A stretch of DNA of 64,000 nucleotides from assembly GCF_036226465.1 (NCBI RefSeq), contig NZ_CP108476.1:806001-870000 (forward strand), read 5' to 3'. This document shows, one piece after another, positions 31,582 through 38,740 of this stretch (positions are counted from its first letter, which is position 1; each line of letters opens with the position of its first letter). The translations under genes and the position numbers were made by a program. This stretch comes from Kitasatospora sp. NBC_01250 (GTDB taxonomy: Bacteria; Actinomycetota; Actinomycetes; Streptomycetales; Streptomycetaceae). Under the pieces are notes generated by a model, which worked only from the letters and a program-made list of their open reading frames with translations, did not search any database and was not told the origin of the DNA.

Positions 31582-32918
31582 CGGCTCTGCCCGGCGCCGG
31601 CGGTGGGGATGCGCCCGGTGGCGGGGGTCTGGTAGTCGTCGCCGCCGTGGAGCAGGGCGAGGAACTCGGCCGGTTCGCGGCCCGTGGTGGCGCGGACCTC
31701 GTCGGGGTCGGCGAAAGTCTGCCGGTTGTAGGAGCTGAGCTGGCGCTCGGTCATGTCGGCGTGCATCTGCTCGTAGGGGGTGTAGAGGGTGGGCCGGACG
31801 CGGGCGCCGAGGGCCTTGACGGCGGTCATGGTGTGCCGGGCGCCTTCCGGGGTGGTGCCCGGCAGGCCGACGATCACGAAGCAGTTCAGTTCGATGCCGT
31901 GGGTGCGGCACCACCGGGCGACTTCTTCGGTGCGCTGCTCGGCCTGGCGCTTGACGCGGGGCAGGCCCGCTTCGGCGTTCTCCTCGAAGGTCTCGACCCC
32001 GACGCTGATCCGGATGCAGCCGGCGGCGGACATCGCCTCGACGAGTTCCTCGTCCAGGTGGTGCAAGGTGGTGGCGCACTTCCACGGGTAGCGGCGCGGC
32101 TCGGCGGCCAGCGCGGTGCACAGGTCGCGGACCCAGCTGCGGTTCAGGGTGAAGGTGGGTGCGTAGAAGGCGACGTACTCGAAGGGCTGGCGGGTGAAGC
32201 TGTCGCGGATGTAGTCGACGGTGCGTTCGACGGTCAGGCGGCGCTCGCGCAGCCCCTGCATGGGCGGGACGTCGCAGAAGCTGCAGCCGACGGGGCAGCC
32301 GCGGGCGATGGGGACGACGAGTTCACGCCGTTCGGGGATGCCGCAGAACTTGTTCTCGTCGGTGCGGTAGAGGTTCTCGTAGGCGGCGTAGGGGATTTCG
32401 GAGACGTCCGGCAGCGCCCACTGCTCGGCGGGCAGCCAGTGACCGGGGGCGCTCGGCTGCTGCCAGCCGCCCGGCCGGCGCAGGTACACGCCGGGCAGGC
32501 GCTCGGTTTCGGGGCGGCCGGCCTGGGCCCAGCGGAGTGCGGCGGCGGTGCCGGCTTCGTAGTCGCCGCTGACGACCACGGCGTCCAGGTCCAGCGAGCG
32601 GAACCAGCCGGGGTTCTGGTAGCTGAGCCGGCCGACGGTCACCAGCAGGGCGTCGGGCAGCAGGGCGCGGGCGTAGTCGGCGGCCCGGCGTACGCCTTCG
32701 ACGACGTCGTACTCGTTGACGATGACGACGGCCTGGTAGCGGCCCTGGTGGAGCCGGTCGGCCAGCTCCTTCCAGGTCTGATTGAGGGCACCGGCGTCCA
32801 GCGCGTCCACCTGGTGGCCCTCGGTGCGCAGATAGGCGGCGACGGAGAAGACCGGGAGGTGGTGGCCGGCGTTGAAGTAGCTGGGGACGTGGGGTGGCCA
32901 GAGGACCAGAACACGCAC
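31578..32918 (-). CDS. Radical SAM enzyme with B12-binding-like N-domain, NikJ/PolH-like octosyl-acid synthase candidate
   Basis: 446 residues from a GTG preceded by AAGGAG at seven bases; longer upstream reading lacks coding character. An N-terminal Rossmann-like domain (VRVLVLWPPHVPSYFNAGHH, about residues 1-150) resembles the cobalamin-binding module of BchE-type radical SAM proteins, but I do not see the DxHxxG cobalamin motif. The cluster motif is intact as CPVGCSFCDVPP (CxxxCxxC) at about residue 212, followed by typical barrel segments (YVAFYAPTFTLN, AAGCIRISVGVETFEE, CFVIVGLPGTT). NikJ and PolH are radical SAM enzymes that cyclise 3'-enolpyruvyl-UMP to octosyl-acid 5'-phosphate. With an enolpyruvyl transferase and TruD homologue in the cluster, the predicted substrate is 3'-enolpyruvyl-pseudouridine 5'-phosphate. 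Confidence 0.88.
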   Translation of the reverse strand: MRVLVLWPPHVPSYFNAGHHLPVFSVAAYLRTEGHQVDALDAGALNQTWKELADRLHQGRYQAVVIVNEYDVVEGVRRAADYARALLPDALLVTVGRLSYQNPGWFRSLDLDAVVVSGDYEAGTAAALRWAQAGRPETERLPGVYLRRPGGWQQPSAPGHWLPAEQWALPDVSEIPYAAYENLYRTDENKFCGIPERRELVVPIARGCPVGCSFCDVPPMQGLRERRLTVERTVDYIRDSFTRQPFEYVAFYAPTFTLNRSWVRDLCTALAAEPRRYPWKCATTLHHLDEELVEAMSAAGCIRISVGVETFEENAEAGLPRVKRQAEQRTEEVARWCRTHGIELNCFVIVGLPGTTPEGARHTMTAVKALGARVRPTLYTPYEQMHADMTERQLSSYNRQTFADPDEVRATTGREPAEFLALLHGGDDYQTPATGRIPTAGAGQSR

Positions 32919-32941
32919 GGTGGGGCTCCTTGTCGGTGGGG

Positions 32942-33682
32942 TCAGGTCTCGCTGGTGGTGCAGCTTCGGCCGGGTCGGCCGACGCCGGTGGGGCGGCTTC
33001 GGCCGGGTCGGCCGACGCCGGTGGGGCCGCCGTTGCCGGGCCGGCAGTCCGCTTCGAGCTGACGCAGCGTCAGAATGGTTGCGGTCAGGCCGACTCGACC
33101 GAGCTGTCGGCGCAGTCGGGTACGCCGCAGGTGGGCGCGGCCCGGTCCGACGGCGATGACGAGGACGGCGTCGGGGTTGCCGCGGGTGTGCTCGATCACC
33201 GGCCAGAGCGAGCGGGCTCGGAACCGGGCGATCTTCCACAGCAGTCGGCGGAAGTCCTGGGTGGCGGCCACCGGGTGGCCGGCCTCGGCGCGGGCCCGGA
33301 CCTGGGCGGGCAGGCCGTCGTGCCGGCCGCACCGGATCTGCACCGCTCGGCGCACGGCGCGGGCCAGGCAGGTGGCCGGCCCGGTGTCGAGCAGGACGAC
33401 GAGGTCGGCCCTGGCCATCCGCACGGGGATGGTCGGCAGGTGGTTGCCCTCGATGATCCACCGGGGGCCGGCGGCCAGCCGGCGTTGCGTCCCTTCCCAC
33501 AGGTGGGGGTCGGGGCGGCGCCAGTCGGGCCCCCAGTAGAGGTCGTCCAGGTGGTGCAGCGGCAGTCCGGTGGCCCCGGCCAGTTGCCTGGAGAGGGTCG
33601 TCTTGCCGGAGCCGGGGCTGCCCAGCACCAGGATCCGCTCGGGCCGTGCGCCCGTGGCGGGCAGCGGTGGACCGGTGGGCAT
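32942..33682 (-). CDS. P-loop nucleotide/nucleoside kinase (adenylate-kinase/FlaR-like)
   Basis: 246 residues; the ATG at 33682 follows the stop of the oxygenase gene by two bases. Walker A is GSPGSGKTT (about residue 22), then LPLHHLDDLYWGPDWR, a segment typical of the 'topology modulation'/adenylate-kinase-like family, and LVVLLDTGPATCLARAVRR as the lid side. The nikkomycin/polyoxin route includes a cryptic kinase step on the nucleoside sugar, and the pseudouridimycin cluster also encodes an adenylate-kinase-like protein, so a 2'- or 5'-phosphorylation role is likely (inference). The C-terminal tail contains an exact 11-residue repeat (TGVGRPGRSRP unit) encoded by two 33-base tandem copies at 32964-33029, which lie outside the catalytic domain. 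Confidence 0.8.
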   Translation of the reverse strand: MPTGPPLPATGARPERILVLGSPGSGKTTLSRQLAGATGLPLHHLDDLYWGPDWRRPDPHLWEGTQRRLAAGPRWIIEGNHLPTIPVRMARADLVVLLDTGPATCLARAVRRAVQIRCGRHDGLPAQVRARAEAGHPVAATQDFRRLLWKIARFRARSLWPVIEHTRGNPDAVLVIAVGPGRAHLRRTRLRRQLGRVGLTATILTLRQLEADCRPGNGGPTGVGRPGRSRPTGVGRPGRSCTTSET

Positions 33683-33684
33683 GG

Positions 33685-34311
33685 TCAGCCGAGCCCGTGG
33701 ACGACGAGGGAGCGCCGCTCCCGGCCCTGGCCGGCCGTCACCGCGCCGACCTGGTGCCAGGAGTGGTCGGAGCGGGCGAGCAGCGTCGAGGCGCCGAGGA
33801 GCGGGACCACACGGGCGTGGACGGCGCCGGGGTCGTTGCCGTCGAGGATCTCCAGGCAGCCGCCCCACTCCTGCTGCCAGCCGGGGTTGAAGTAGAGGAC
33901 GTGGCTGAAGAGTTTGTCCGCGCGGTCGGTGTGCGGGCCGAGCCAGTCGGTGTCGGCGTGCCGGACCAGACGGATCTCGACGGCGCCGGCGAGCGGCTGG
34001 TCGAGCAGGGCGGCGACCTGGCGGCGGTAGGGTTCGCCGGCCAGGTCGGTGACCAGCTCGTGCCAGGGCGCGGGCAGGCCCGGCGGGATCTGCTGCCCCG
34101 GGCCGAGCAGCGGGCGGGAGTAGTTGCGGTAGGTCTTGTCCCGGCCGGCGCCGCTGGCGTCGAGGCGCACGAAGTCCTCGTGCGGGAAGGCGGCGGCCAG
34201 CCGGGCGGCGGTGTCGTGGTCGTACAGCCGGCCGGGCTCGGTGGTCAGCCAGCGGTAGGGCGTGGTGCGGCGGGAGGCGGTGTGCGTCCAGTCGGGAGCG
34301 AGCACGGGCAT
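33685..34311 (-). CDS. 2-oxoglutarate/Fe(II)-dependent oxygenase 1
   Basis: 208 residues from the ATG at 34311, one base after the aminotransferase stop. Iron ligands are visible as the HxD pair in LGPHTDRADKLFSHVLYFNP (about residue 122) and the distal histidine in SDHSWHQVGA; the 2-oxoglutarate arginine is in RRSLVVHGLG at the extreme C-terminus. The LYFNPGWQQEWGGCLEIL segment is the usual strand pair between ligands in the 2OG-FeII_Oxy (prolyl-hydroxylase-like) family. Nikkomycin/polyoxin clusters carry two 2OG oxygenases (NikI/PolD and NikM/PolK) that trim octosyl acid toward aminohexuronic acid. I cannot tell which this protein corresponds to. Confidence 0.85.
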   Translation of the reverse strand: MPVLAPDWTHTASRRTTPYRWLTTEPGRLYDHDTAARLAAAFPHEDFVRLDASGAGRDKTYRNYSRPLLGPGQQIPPGLPAPWHELVTDLAGEPYRRQVAALLDQPLAGAVEIRLVRHADTDWLGPHTDRADKLFSHVLYFNPGWQQEWGGCLEILDGNDPGAVHARVVPLLGASTLLARSDHSWHQVGAVTAGQGRERRSLVVHGLG

Positions 34312-34312
34312 G

Positions 34313-35395
34313 TCAGCGCACCTGTTCGAGGACGGATCCGAGCACCGGCAGGAACCGTCCGGTGGTCGCGGTGTCGGCGATGGTGAAGCGCAGCCAGCCG
34401 GCCAGCCCGGTGAGACCGGACAGGTCGCGCACCCGGTAACCCGCTCGGGAGAGCGCACCGGCGGCGCGCGCCGCCGCGTCGGCGGACGGGAGCTGCACCG
34501 ACAGGAAGTTGCCGCCGGACGGTGCCACGGGCAGGCCCCAGGAGCGCAGTCGGTCGGCGGCCTCGGTGCGCACCTCGCGCAGCTCGCGCCAGATGGCCGC
34601 GAACTGGTCGTGCTGGTCGATGGCCACCGTGAGGGCGACCAGGGCCGGCGCCGACACGGCGTGTTCCAGCGGGACGGCCGCGAGTTGGGCCAGGAGTGCG
34701 GTCGGGCCGCACAGGACCGCCACCCGGGCGCCGGCCAGGGCGTGCGACTTGGAGAGCGACTGGATGACGAGCACATTCGCGCCGCGGCGCTCGAGCTGGG
34801 CGGTGAGCGGTCCGTCGAAGACCTGGTAGCAGCTGTCGATCACCAGCAGGTGTCCGCGCTCGTTCGCCAACTCGGCGAGCCGGTCCAGCTGTTCGCCGGT
34901 GAGCCGGCCGCCGATCGGCCCGTTGGGCGCACTGACGGCGATCAGTGCGCCACTGCTGCCGGCCGCGGCCTCGATCAGCGCGCGGGCCTGCGCGTCCTGG
35001 TCCAGACCAGTGGTCGGTACCGGTCTGAGCGGCAGGCCGTGCAGGGCCGCGGTCTCGGTCCACGCCGGGTAGTTGGGCTGTTGCAGGATGACCTCGCCCC
35101 GGCCGCCGGTGCGGCGGGCGAAATATCCGCAGACCAGCCGCAGCGCGGTGTCCGATCCGGGCGTGACGAGGAATTCGTCACCATCGCAGTGCAGATAGGC
35201 GGAAAGCGCGTCGACGACGGCTCTGCTGCGCGGATACTGGCGCAACAGGCCCGGGGTGATCTCCCGGGCGACCGCGTCGAGAAGCCTTTCCACGGCAGGG
35301 TGGATCAGCTCGTTGCTGCTGAGGTTGATCCGGGCGTCCGGCCCGCGCCGCTCGAAGAACGTGCGCTTCAACTTTTCACCGTCGATGACGGTCAA
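34313..35395 (-). CDS. PLP aminotransferase, HisC-like (NikK/PolI-type)
   Basis: 360 residues from a TTG start with GGGGGA about five bases upstream; it is the first gene of the leftward operon. Class I/II aminotransferase landmarks: INLSSNELIHP and LRQYP near the N-terminus, VTPGSDTALRLVCGYF, QQPNYPAWTETAALHG, APNGPIGGRLT (the NPxxP region, here APNGP), DSCYQVF, and the PLP-lysine stretch IQSLSKSHALAGARVA. The C-terminal GYRVRDLSGLTGLAGWLRFT contains the substrate-carboxylate arginine. It most resembles histidinol-phosphate aminotransferases, as do NikK and PolI, which install the 5'-amine of aminohexuronic acid. The same role on a C-nucleoside aldehyde is inferred. Confidence 0.87.
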   Translation of the reverse strand: MTVIDGEKLKRTFFERRGPDARINLSSNELIHPAVERLLDAVAREITPGLLRQYPRSRAVVDALSAYLHCDGDEFLVTPGSDTALRLVCGYFARRTGGRGEVILQQPNYPAWTETAALHGLPLRPVPTTGLDQDAQARALIEAAAGSSGALIAVSAPNGPIGGRLTGEQLDRLAELANERGHLLVIDSCYQVFDGPLTAQLERRGANVLVIQSLSKSHALAGARVAVLCGPTALLAQLAAVPLEHAVSAPALVALTVAIDQHDQFAAIWRELREVRTEAADRLRSWGLPVAPSGGNFLSVQLPSADAAARAAGALSRAGYRVRDLSGLTGLAGWLRFTIADTATTGRFLPVLGSVLEQVR

Positions 35396-35621
35396 TTATC
35401 CCCCAAATAAACCGGCCGTATTCCACGGCCGTCCAACCGGCCGTGCCCGTCCGAATCCCAGGCAAGCACATGTCAACAGCCCGCGTCAATGCGTCTCCGA
35501 ATCATGTAACACTGGTTCACAATCGGTGCCCCGAGCGGCCGCTGACACCGCAATCCACGGTTGACGATCACTGCGGGCGTGTGTCACGCTCCTTTGCCGA
35601 ATCACGGGGGGAGTTCCTCAG
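35396..35621. promoter_or_regulatory. Bidirectional control region of the nucleoside cluster
   Basis: 226 bases, noticeably AT-richer than the flanking genes, separate the two divergent operons. A TTGACG box at 35561-35566 points toward the rightward operon, with a weak -10 about 18 bases later. On the other strand TTGACG (35489-35484) and TTGACA (35476-35471) could serve the leftward operon. An imperfect dyad TGTAAC-N4-GTTCACA lies at 35505-35521 between them, well placed for a repressor. A perfect 8-bp inverted repeat (CACGGCCG / CGGCCGTG, 35424-35445) lies in the presumed leftward 5' leader. Confidence 0.45.
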
Positions 35622-37013
35622 TTGACTGCACCACAGGTGCCGCCACCGCTTACCGACAACGACGCATTGGCCATCGAAGGAATATCCCGGATATCCGGTG
35701 GAACCGTTGTGTCCGGATTTAAGCATTCACTGGTCACGGTGACGGCTGCCGCTTTGGCGGCGCGCGCTCCGGTCCGCATCGACAACTGTCCGGACATTGC
35801 CGAGACCCGGGTGCTGGCCGATCTCATCGACCGGCTCGGTGGCCGGGCCGACTACGGCGACGGCACCCTCGTGGTGGACGCCGACGGTCTGCACACAGCC
35901 GAGCTGCCCGCCGAGGCGTCGGCGATTCACGGTTCGGTGTATCTGCTGCCCGCGCTGTTGGCCCGGTTCGGGCGGGCGGCGGTGGCCGCCACCGGGGGCT
36001 GCCGGATCGGCGACGACCCGGGCGGACGGCGGCCCGTCGAGCAGTACGTCGGCGTGCTGGAGCGCTTCGGCGCCCAGGCCGCCGTGCTCGCCGACGGGGG
36101 CCTGCGGGTCACCGCGGGCAAGCTGCGGGGCTGCGAGATCGACCTGCTCGACTACACCGCAGACCGCGCGGTGCGCACCGGCCCGCACTACTCCGGGGCC
36201 ACCAAGATGGCGCTGCTCACGGCGGCCGTCGCCGAAGGCGTGAGCGTCCTGCACCACCCCTACCCGAAGCCGGACGTCACCGATCTGCTCGATGTCCTGC
36301 GGCAGTTGGGGCTGGACGTCGAGGTCCGTGCGGACGGCGCCATCGTCGTGGCCGGGCGCGGCAGCCACGGTCTCGACCGGCCGGCGCAGCACGTCCTGGT
36401 TCCGGACCTGATCGAGGTCGTCACCTGGGTCTGCGCCGGCACCCTGCTCGGCGAGGGCCGGCTGACCGTGCGCGGCACCGGGATGCACCGCGCGGCCACC
36501 GCCCTGGCCCCCGAGCTGGAGGTGTTCGACCGGCTCGGGGTCGACCTCGGCCTCGGCACCGGCCTGGGCGCCGAGGAGCTGACCGTACGCCCGGCCCGCC
36601 GGCTGCGCCCGGTGGACGTCACGGTCGCCTCGCACGGCGTGTTCAGCGACAGCCAGCCGTTCCTCGCGCTGCTCGCGGCGCTCGCCGAGGGCACCTCCAC
36701 CATCGCGGAGACCGTGTGGACCGGCCGGTTCGGCTACGCGCCGGGGCTGGCCGCCCTCGGTGTGCGGCTGCGTCAGGACGGCCGGACCCTGACCGTGCAC
36801 GGGCCCTCGGCCCCCTCGCGCGCCGCCCGCGCGGTGCACGCGCCGGACCTGCGGGCGGCGGCCGTCCTGCTGCTGGCCGCCCTCGCCGCCCCCGGCTCCA
36901 CCGTGCTCACCGGCACCCACCACCTGCGACGCGGCTACCCCGACCTCCCGGCAGCCCTCCGGGCGCTGGGCGCCGACGTCCGCCCGATCGAGAACGGAGA
37001 CGCACGTGCCTGA
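35622..37013 (+). CDS. Enolpyruvyl transferase, MurA/NikO/MalO-like
   Basis: 463 residues, TTG start with GGGGGGAG upstream. It belongs to the EPSP-synthase/MurA superfamily. Comparing with MurA, the lysine of the KN pair is kept but the asparagine is replaced (SGFKHS), the reactive cysteine loop is kept as GGCRIGDDPGGRRPVEQY with a short insertion, and the catalytic aspartate region is HGVFSDSQPFLALLAALAEG followed by ETVWTGRFGY. Murein synthesis is unlikely given the location. NikO transfers enolpyruvate to the 3'-hydroxyl of UMP, and MalO of the malayamycin pathway prefers pseudouridine 5'-phosphate. With a pseudouridine synthase overlapping its 3' end by eight bases, the predicted substrate is pseudouridine monophosphate. 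The first 150 bases are AT-richer than the rest of the gene. Confidence 0.9.
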   Translation: MTAPQVPPPLTDNDALAIEGISRISGGTVVSGFKHSLVTVTAAALAARAPVRIDNCPDIAETRVLADLIDRLGGRADYGDGTLVVDADGLHTAELPAEASAIHGSVYLLPALLARFGRAAVAATGGCRIGDDPGGRRPVEQYVGVLERFGAQAAVLADGGLRVTAGKLRGCEIDLLDYTADRAVRTGPHYSGATKMALLTAAVAEGVSVLHHPYPKPDVTDLLDVLRQLGLDVEVRADGAIVVAGRGSHGLDRPAQHVLVPDLIEVVTWVCAGTLLGEGRLTVRGTGMHRAATALAPELEVFDRLGVDLGLGTGLGAEELTVRPARRLRPVDVTVASHGVFSDSQPFLALLAALAEGTSTIAETVWTGRFGYAPGLAALGVRLRQDGRTLTVHGPSAPSRAARAVHAPDLRAAAVLLLAALAAPGSTVLTGTHHLRRGYPDLPAALRALGADVRPIENGDARA

Positions 37014-38088
37014 CCAGGCCGTACTCAAACAGCGCCCACAGGACTTCATCGTCCGCGAGGCCATGGTGGTCGAGCTCACCGAGCCGGCCGACGCCGCCTG
37101 GCGGTACCTGCTGCTGCGCAAGAGCGGTTACACCACCATGGAGGCGATCCGGCTGATCGCCGAACGGCTCGACCTGCCCACCGGCGAGGTCACCTACGGC
37201 GGCCTGAAGGACGAGGACGGGGTCACCGAGCAGCTGGTCGCCGTCCCCGCCCGGGTGCCGCTGCCCGCGCTGGGCGCCGAGGGCTGGCGCGTCGCCGACC
37301 AGGCCGACCGCTGGCTGCACCTGCACCACCACGGTTACGGCGCCGAGCCGTTGGCGATCGGCCGGCTGGAGGGCAACGGCTTCCGCATCACCGTGCGCAA
37401 CCTCGACCCCGACCGCGCCCGGCGCCTCGGCGAGCTGCGCAAGCACACGCTCTTCTTCCTCAACTACTACGACACCCAACGCTTCGGCGTCCCCGGCGGA
37501 CCCAAGCGCACCCACCTGGTCGGCCAGGCGATGCTCGCCGGCGACTGGGACACCGCACTGCGCGAACTCGCTGGTCTGCGCGCGCCGGAGAGCCCGCAGG
37601 CCGCCCAATGGCGGGGCCCGGCCGAGGAGTTCTTCCGCACGCTCGACCCGCGCAACGCCTCCTTCTACCTCGCCGCGCAGGCCTCCTTCGACTGGAACGC
37701 CGCGCTGCGCCGGGCCGTTGACGACAGCTGCGCCCCGCAGACCAGCACCGTCGAGCTCGACGGGCTGGAGTACCGCTACGCCGAACGGCCGCTCGCGGTG
37801 CTCGCCACGGCGAGCGACCTCCCCTACGCCAAGTACACCTTCACCGACGGCACGGCCCAGGCCCGGACCTCCGCGCGCCCCACGATCGTGCAGACCTCGG
37901 TCTCCCTGACCCCCGCCGCCCCGGACGAGTTGAACCCCGGCCGCAGCCGGATCGGCCTCGGCTTCTTCCTGCCGTCGGGCAGCTACGCCACCGCCGCCGT
38001 CCGCCAGCTGCTGGGGCTGATCCCTGGAGCCGAGGCGGACGCCCCCGTGCCCACCGCACCCGAACTCACGGCAGGAGAAGCCAGTTGA
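37006..38088 (+). CDS. TruD-family pseudouridine synthase dedicated to C-nucleoside formation
   Basis: 360 residues, GTG start with GGAG six bases upstream and an 8-base overlap with the enolpyruvyl transferase gene. TruD landmarks are clear: KQRPQDFIVREAM near the N-terminus, the catalytic aspartate in YGGLKDEDGVTEQ (about residue 68), GNGFRITVRNL, and FLNYYDTQRFGVPGG corresponding to the NYFGxQRFG motif. The family normally isomerises U13 in tRNA. In the malayamycin (MalD) and pseudouridimycin (PumJ) pathways a TruD homologue supplies pseudouridine units for a C-nucleoside antibiotic. Its place inside the operon argues strongly for this second role; whether it acts on RNA, later degraded, or on a free nucleotide is open. 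Confidence 0.92.
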   Translation: MPDQAVLKQRPQDFIVREAMVVELTEPADAAWRYLLLRKSGYTTMEAIRLIAERLDLPTGEVTYGGLKDEDGVTEQLVAVPARVPLPALGAEGWRVADQADRWLHLHHHGYGAEPLAIGRLEGNGFRITVRNLDPDRARRLGELRKHTLFFLNYYDTQRFGVPGGPKRTHLVGQAMLAGDWDTALRELAGLRAPESPQAAQWRGPAEEFFRTLDPRNASFYLAAQASFDWNAALRRAVDDSCAPQTSTVELDGLEYRYAERPLAVLATASDLPYAKYTFTDGTAQARTSARPTIVQTSVSLTPAAPDELNPGRSRIGLGFFLPSGSYATAAVRQLLGLIPGAEADAPVPTAPELTAGEAS

Positions 38089-38729
38089 TCAGGATCGAGC
38101 AGGAGTTCGAGCAGATCACCGAGCCGTTCGCGATCCACCTCGCCCACGGGGTGCTGACCGACGAGCAGATCCGCACGCTCTTCGCCACCGCGCCCGTCGA
38201 GGGCTACGACCCGGTCAAGGTCACCGACCCCGACCACGACAAGCAGTACGCGATGCAGTTGCTCTACCTCCAGGAGCACAACGAGCCGCGCCCGGCCGCA
38301 GCCGGCCTCTCCCCCGCCTGGGCCGAGCTGCTGGCCTCGCTGCGCAGCGAGGAGTTCGTCGGCTGGCTGGAGCGCGGCACCGGGCTCCAGCTGCGCGAGC
38401 TGCCGACCGACATCGCCATCTACACCTACCGGTCCGGCGACTTCATCTCGGTGCACAAGGACAAGCCCTACAAGGCGATCACCGCGATCCTCTACCTCAA
38501 CCCCGAGTGGCCCGCCGACGGCGGCGGTGACTACGAGGTGCGCAGCAGCGCCGACCCGAGCGTCCCGCCGGTTCGGCGGATCCCGCCCACCGGTGGGCAG
38601 TTGCTCGCCTTCCCGCCCTCCGAGGTCTCCTGGCACTCGGTGTCGGCGGTCAGCGACAGCGTGGACCAGACCCGGCTCACGGTGCAGCTGGAGTTCTGGC
38701 TGGTGGACAACCCCAAGCGCCGTTACTGA
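38085..38729 (+). CDS. 2-oxoglutarate/Fe(II)-dependent oxygenase 2
   Basis: 214 residues from a TTG that overlaps the TruD stop (TTGA), behind AGGAGAAG. The HxD iron pair sits in GDFISVHKDKPYKAITAILY (about residue 125), the distal histidine in EVSWHSVSAV, and the 2-oxoglutarate-binding arginine in QTRLTVQLEFWLVD. The fold is the same as that of the oxygenase at 33685 but the sequences differ widely outside the ligand strands, so they are not a recent duplication. Together they equal the number of 2OG oxygenases in the nikkomycin and polyoxin pathways. Likely role: oxidative tailoring of the octosyl core or hydroxylation of a peptide residue (inference). Confidence 0.87.
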   Translation: MIRIEQEFEQITEPFAIHLAHGVLTDEQIRTLFATAPVEGYDPVKVTDPDHDKQYAMQLLYLQEHNEPRPAAAGLSPAWAELLASLRSEEFVGWLERGTGLQLRELPTDIAIYTYRSGDFISVHKDKPYKAITAILYLNPEWPADGGGDYEVRSSADPSVPPVRRIPPTGGQLLAFPPSEVSWHSVSAVSDSVDQTRLTVQLEFWLVDNPKRRY

Positions 38730-38740
38730 GCGGGCGGCCG

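Noticed and set aside
33685..34776. Longer reading of the first 2OG oxygenase starting at 34776
   Set aside because: The extra 155 residues are Ser/Pro/Arg-rich and are an out-of-frame shadow of the aminotransferase gene; the ATG at 34311, one base after the aminotransferase stop, is the natural start.
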